Shown piece after piece: positions 4,176 through 5,487 of a stretch of 5,487 nt of DNA; the stretch's first letter is position 1; every line of letters begins with the position of its first letter. A program made the position numbers and the translations under genes. The notes under the pieces were generated by a model, which worked only from the letters and a program-made list of their open reading frames with translations, was not told the DNA's origin and searched no databases. Source of the DNA: Candidatus Auribacterota bacterium (GTDB lineage Bacteria > Auribacterota > Tritonobacteria > UBA1439); contig JAPLCY010000011.1 in assembly GCA_026391995.1 (NCBI GenBank), positions 1-5,487 of the forward strand. The letters run 5' to 3'.

Positions 4176-5487
4176 CTACTCGCGCGGCAGGACAATCACC
4201 GTCTCCTGATCCGAATACCCCCTGATGGCGTCCTCCACGCCCTTTGGCTTGCTCCCCGCGGGAACAAGGGCGACGATCACCTCTAACTCCACGCCAACCA
4301 GGCTCGCCGGCATTTGAGGAATGTCGAGGAGCGTTACCGTCACCGCCTCGGGAAGCGTCGCGCCGGTGACAATGGGGTACACGTTCTTGACCAGCTGGTA
4401 CCCCGCCGGGGTCTTCCTCCTCTTCTTCTTCTTCGGCGCCACGAAAGAGTACCACAATCCCTCATACGGCCCGATCCCGCGCACTACCGCGTAGGCGTCG
4501 AAACGCTGGTCGATCTGCAGCGAGGAGACCTCTATTCTGAACCGATCGCCCGGCTGCGGCCCGTGACTGGTCACCCTGACATCGAGGAGCGGGGTGATCT
4601 TCAAAGCGAAGAGCTGCGCGACAATTCCGCGCGGCTGGTTGCCCACGCTGATCTTCGAGGTGGTCTGGAGCGACCTGAGACTGATCACGGAGACGTTGTT
4701 GTCGGAGGTGTTGGTCACCATCCCATAGGCATCGTCCATGGTCAGGGCGATACCCCACGGGTCGCGGCCGGTGGCAATCTCCGCGGAGGTGCGCGAGATC
4801 GTCGTATCGATCACCGAGATGGAATCGGTCCCGTTGTTCACCACGTACGCCATCGCCCCGTTGCTTGAGAGCGCGATGCCCGTGGGCGCGCCGCCGACGA
4901 TGATTTCCTTCTCCACGGCATTGGTCCGGAGATTGAGGACCGATACGGTTCCGGAGTAGCTGTTCGTCACGTACCCCTTGGAGTCGTTGACCACCTCCAC
5001 GGTTCTGCTGGAACCTTTGACCACGCTCTCCACCGTCGAGCTGAACGGCGAGAGGACGATGTGCAGGGGGTAGTTGCCCACGGTGATCTGCCGGTCCTCC
5101 TCGTGTGTGTGCAGGTCGATGACCGACACGGTGTTGCTGGAGCTTTCGACCACGAAGCCCTTCCTCCCGTCCGAGCTCAATTTGATATCCATGGGCTCGT
5201 GTCCGCTCAGCGCGATCTCCTTGACCACCGTGTTGCCCGCGCACTCGATGACACTCACGGAATCCGCGCTCGAGTTCGTCACATAGCAGTAGCGCCCGTC
5301 ACTCGCGACACACACACCCACGGGATTGAGCCCCACCGGAATGACCGCGGTCACCGACTCCGTCATTATGTTGATCACCGACACCGTGTTGTCCGCGTAG
5401 TTGGTGACGTACGCCGTGAACCCTCCCGGGACGATCCCCACCTGTCTCGGGCGCTGTCCCACGGCAACCGTCGTCATCACGCCGCCC
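4176..5487 (-). CDS. YVTN-type beta-propeller protein with C-terminal beta domain, 5' end outside window
   Basis: The frame is open to the window edge. The first possible starts (GTG 5480, ATG 5477) fall inside a propeller repeat and leave no signal peptide, so the true N-terminus lies beyond 5487. Counting from the GTG, blades recur every 42-43 residues, each with a VG..P.GIALS strand followed by YVTN and then TVSVI: YVTN at 24 and 66, VVES at 110, YVTN at 170, YVVN at 212, MVTN at 254. The spacing is broken at about 146-170, where an extra half-blade is present. The last half-blade (about 277-290) runs into a C-terminal domain (295-434) with RFDAYAVV and LWYSFV motifs, homologous to the end of the Kelch protein. 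A lysine/arginine run (350-356) interrupts that domain. YVTN proteins are usually exported and bind surface or extracellular partners; no catalytic motif is seen. The stop TAG is at 4176-4178. Confidence 0.9.
   Translation of the reverse strand, partial: GGVMTTVAVGQRPRQVGIVPGGFTAYVTNYADNTVSVINIMTESVTAVIPVGLNPVGVCVASDGRYCYVTNSSADSVSVIECAGNTVVKEIALSGHEPMDIKLSSDGRKGFVVESSSNTVSVIDLHTHEEDRQITVGNYPLHIVLSPFSSTVESVVKGSSRTVEVVNDSKGYVTNSYSGTVSVLNLRTNAVEKEIIVGGAPTGIALSSNGAMAYVVNNGTDSISVIDTTISRTSAEIATGRDPWGIALTMDDAYGMVTNTSDNNVSVISLRSLQTTSKISVGNQPRGIVAQLFALKITPLLDVRVTSHGPQPGDRFRIEVSSLQIDQRFDAYAVVRGIGPYEGLWYSFVAPKKKKRRKTPAGYQLVKNVYPIVTGATLPEAVTVTLLDIPQMPASLVGVELEVIVALVPAGSKPKGVEDAIRGYSDQETVIVLPRE
4413..4434 (-). 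repeat. In-frame GAA/GAG triplet tract encoding a basic run
   Basis: The coding strand has a purine tract of GAAGAAGAAGAAGAGGAGG type within the YVTN gene, read in the frame AAG-AAG-AAG-AAG-AGG-AGG-AAG. It encodes four Lys, two Arg and a Lys just after the YSFV motif. The Kelch protein has GKPADLYTGG at the equivalent place, so the basic run probably expanded by replication slippage within a surface loop. Confidence 0.5.

Noticed and set aside
4462..5244. A 260-residue minus-strand frame inside the YVTN gene
   Set aside because: Its composition is Arg/Gly/Gln/His-rich, typical of an out-of-frame read of a GC-rich gene. The YVTN repeats are clear in the other frame.

Overview
The window comes from a bacterium that cannot be named from the sequence. 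Strong Shine-Dalgarno sites precede two of the genes, and one gene encodes an exported protein with a Sec-type signal peptide. The interspersed DNA is bacterial: an ISNCY-type transposase remnant, a REP-associated (RAYT/IS200-like) transposase remnant and REP-like palindromes. Large beta-propeller proteins with C-terminal beta-sandwich domains, sitting among decayed mobile DNA, are common in uncultivated environmental Gram-negative lineages. That placement is inference.

Layout. Positions 1-167 are a non-coding AT-rich flank with a short degenerate tandem repeat. At 168-368 (minus) is a short orphan reading frame that looks like the last strands of a C-terminal beta domain, probably a gene remnant. 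At 421-1884 (minus) is an intact NAD(P)-dependent aldehyde dehydrogenase with its own Shine-Dalgarno site and a consensus -10 box. Between it and the next gene lies a perfect 13-bp stem hairpin (2003-2032) preceded by a 14-nt tag. At 2055-3377 (minus) is an exported six-repeat Kelch propeller protein with a Pro/Thr linker and a C-terminal beta domain. At 3480-4170 is a patch of decayed mobile DNA. It holds the left end and N-terminus of an ISNCY-like transposase (plus), directly abutted by a small RAYT-derived element with 15-bp perfect terminal inverted repeats and an internally deleted, frameshifted transposase, followed by extra copies of the tag. At 4176-5487 (minus) is the 3' part of a YVTN-type propeller protein that continues past the window end.

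How it fits together. The two propeller proteins have unrelated propeller repeats but share a homologous C-terminal domain (FDA-aromatic, about 12-17 residues, then YSFV). The 66-residue fragment near the left end appears to carry the tail of the same kind of domain. This domain is the best candidate for something undescribed: a reusable C-terminal module on secreted propellers. The second point of interest is the REP/RAYT relationship: the same 14-nt tag occurs at the hairpin behind the Kelch gene, at both ends of the RAYT element and, degenerate, just behind the YVTN gene. The aldehyde dehydrogenase looks like a separate transcription unit with no evident functional link to its neighbours. 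No tRNA, rRNA, CRISPR array or riboswitch was recognised.
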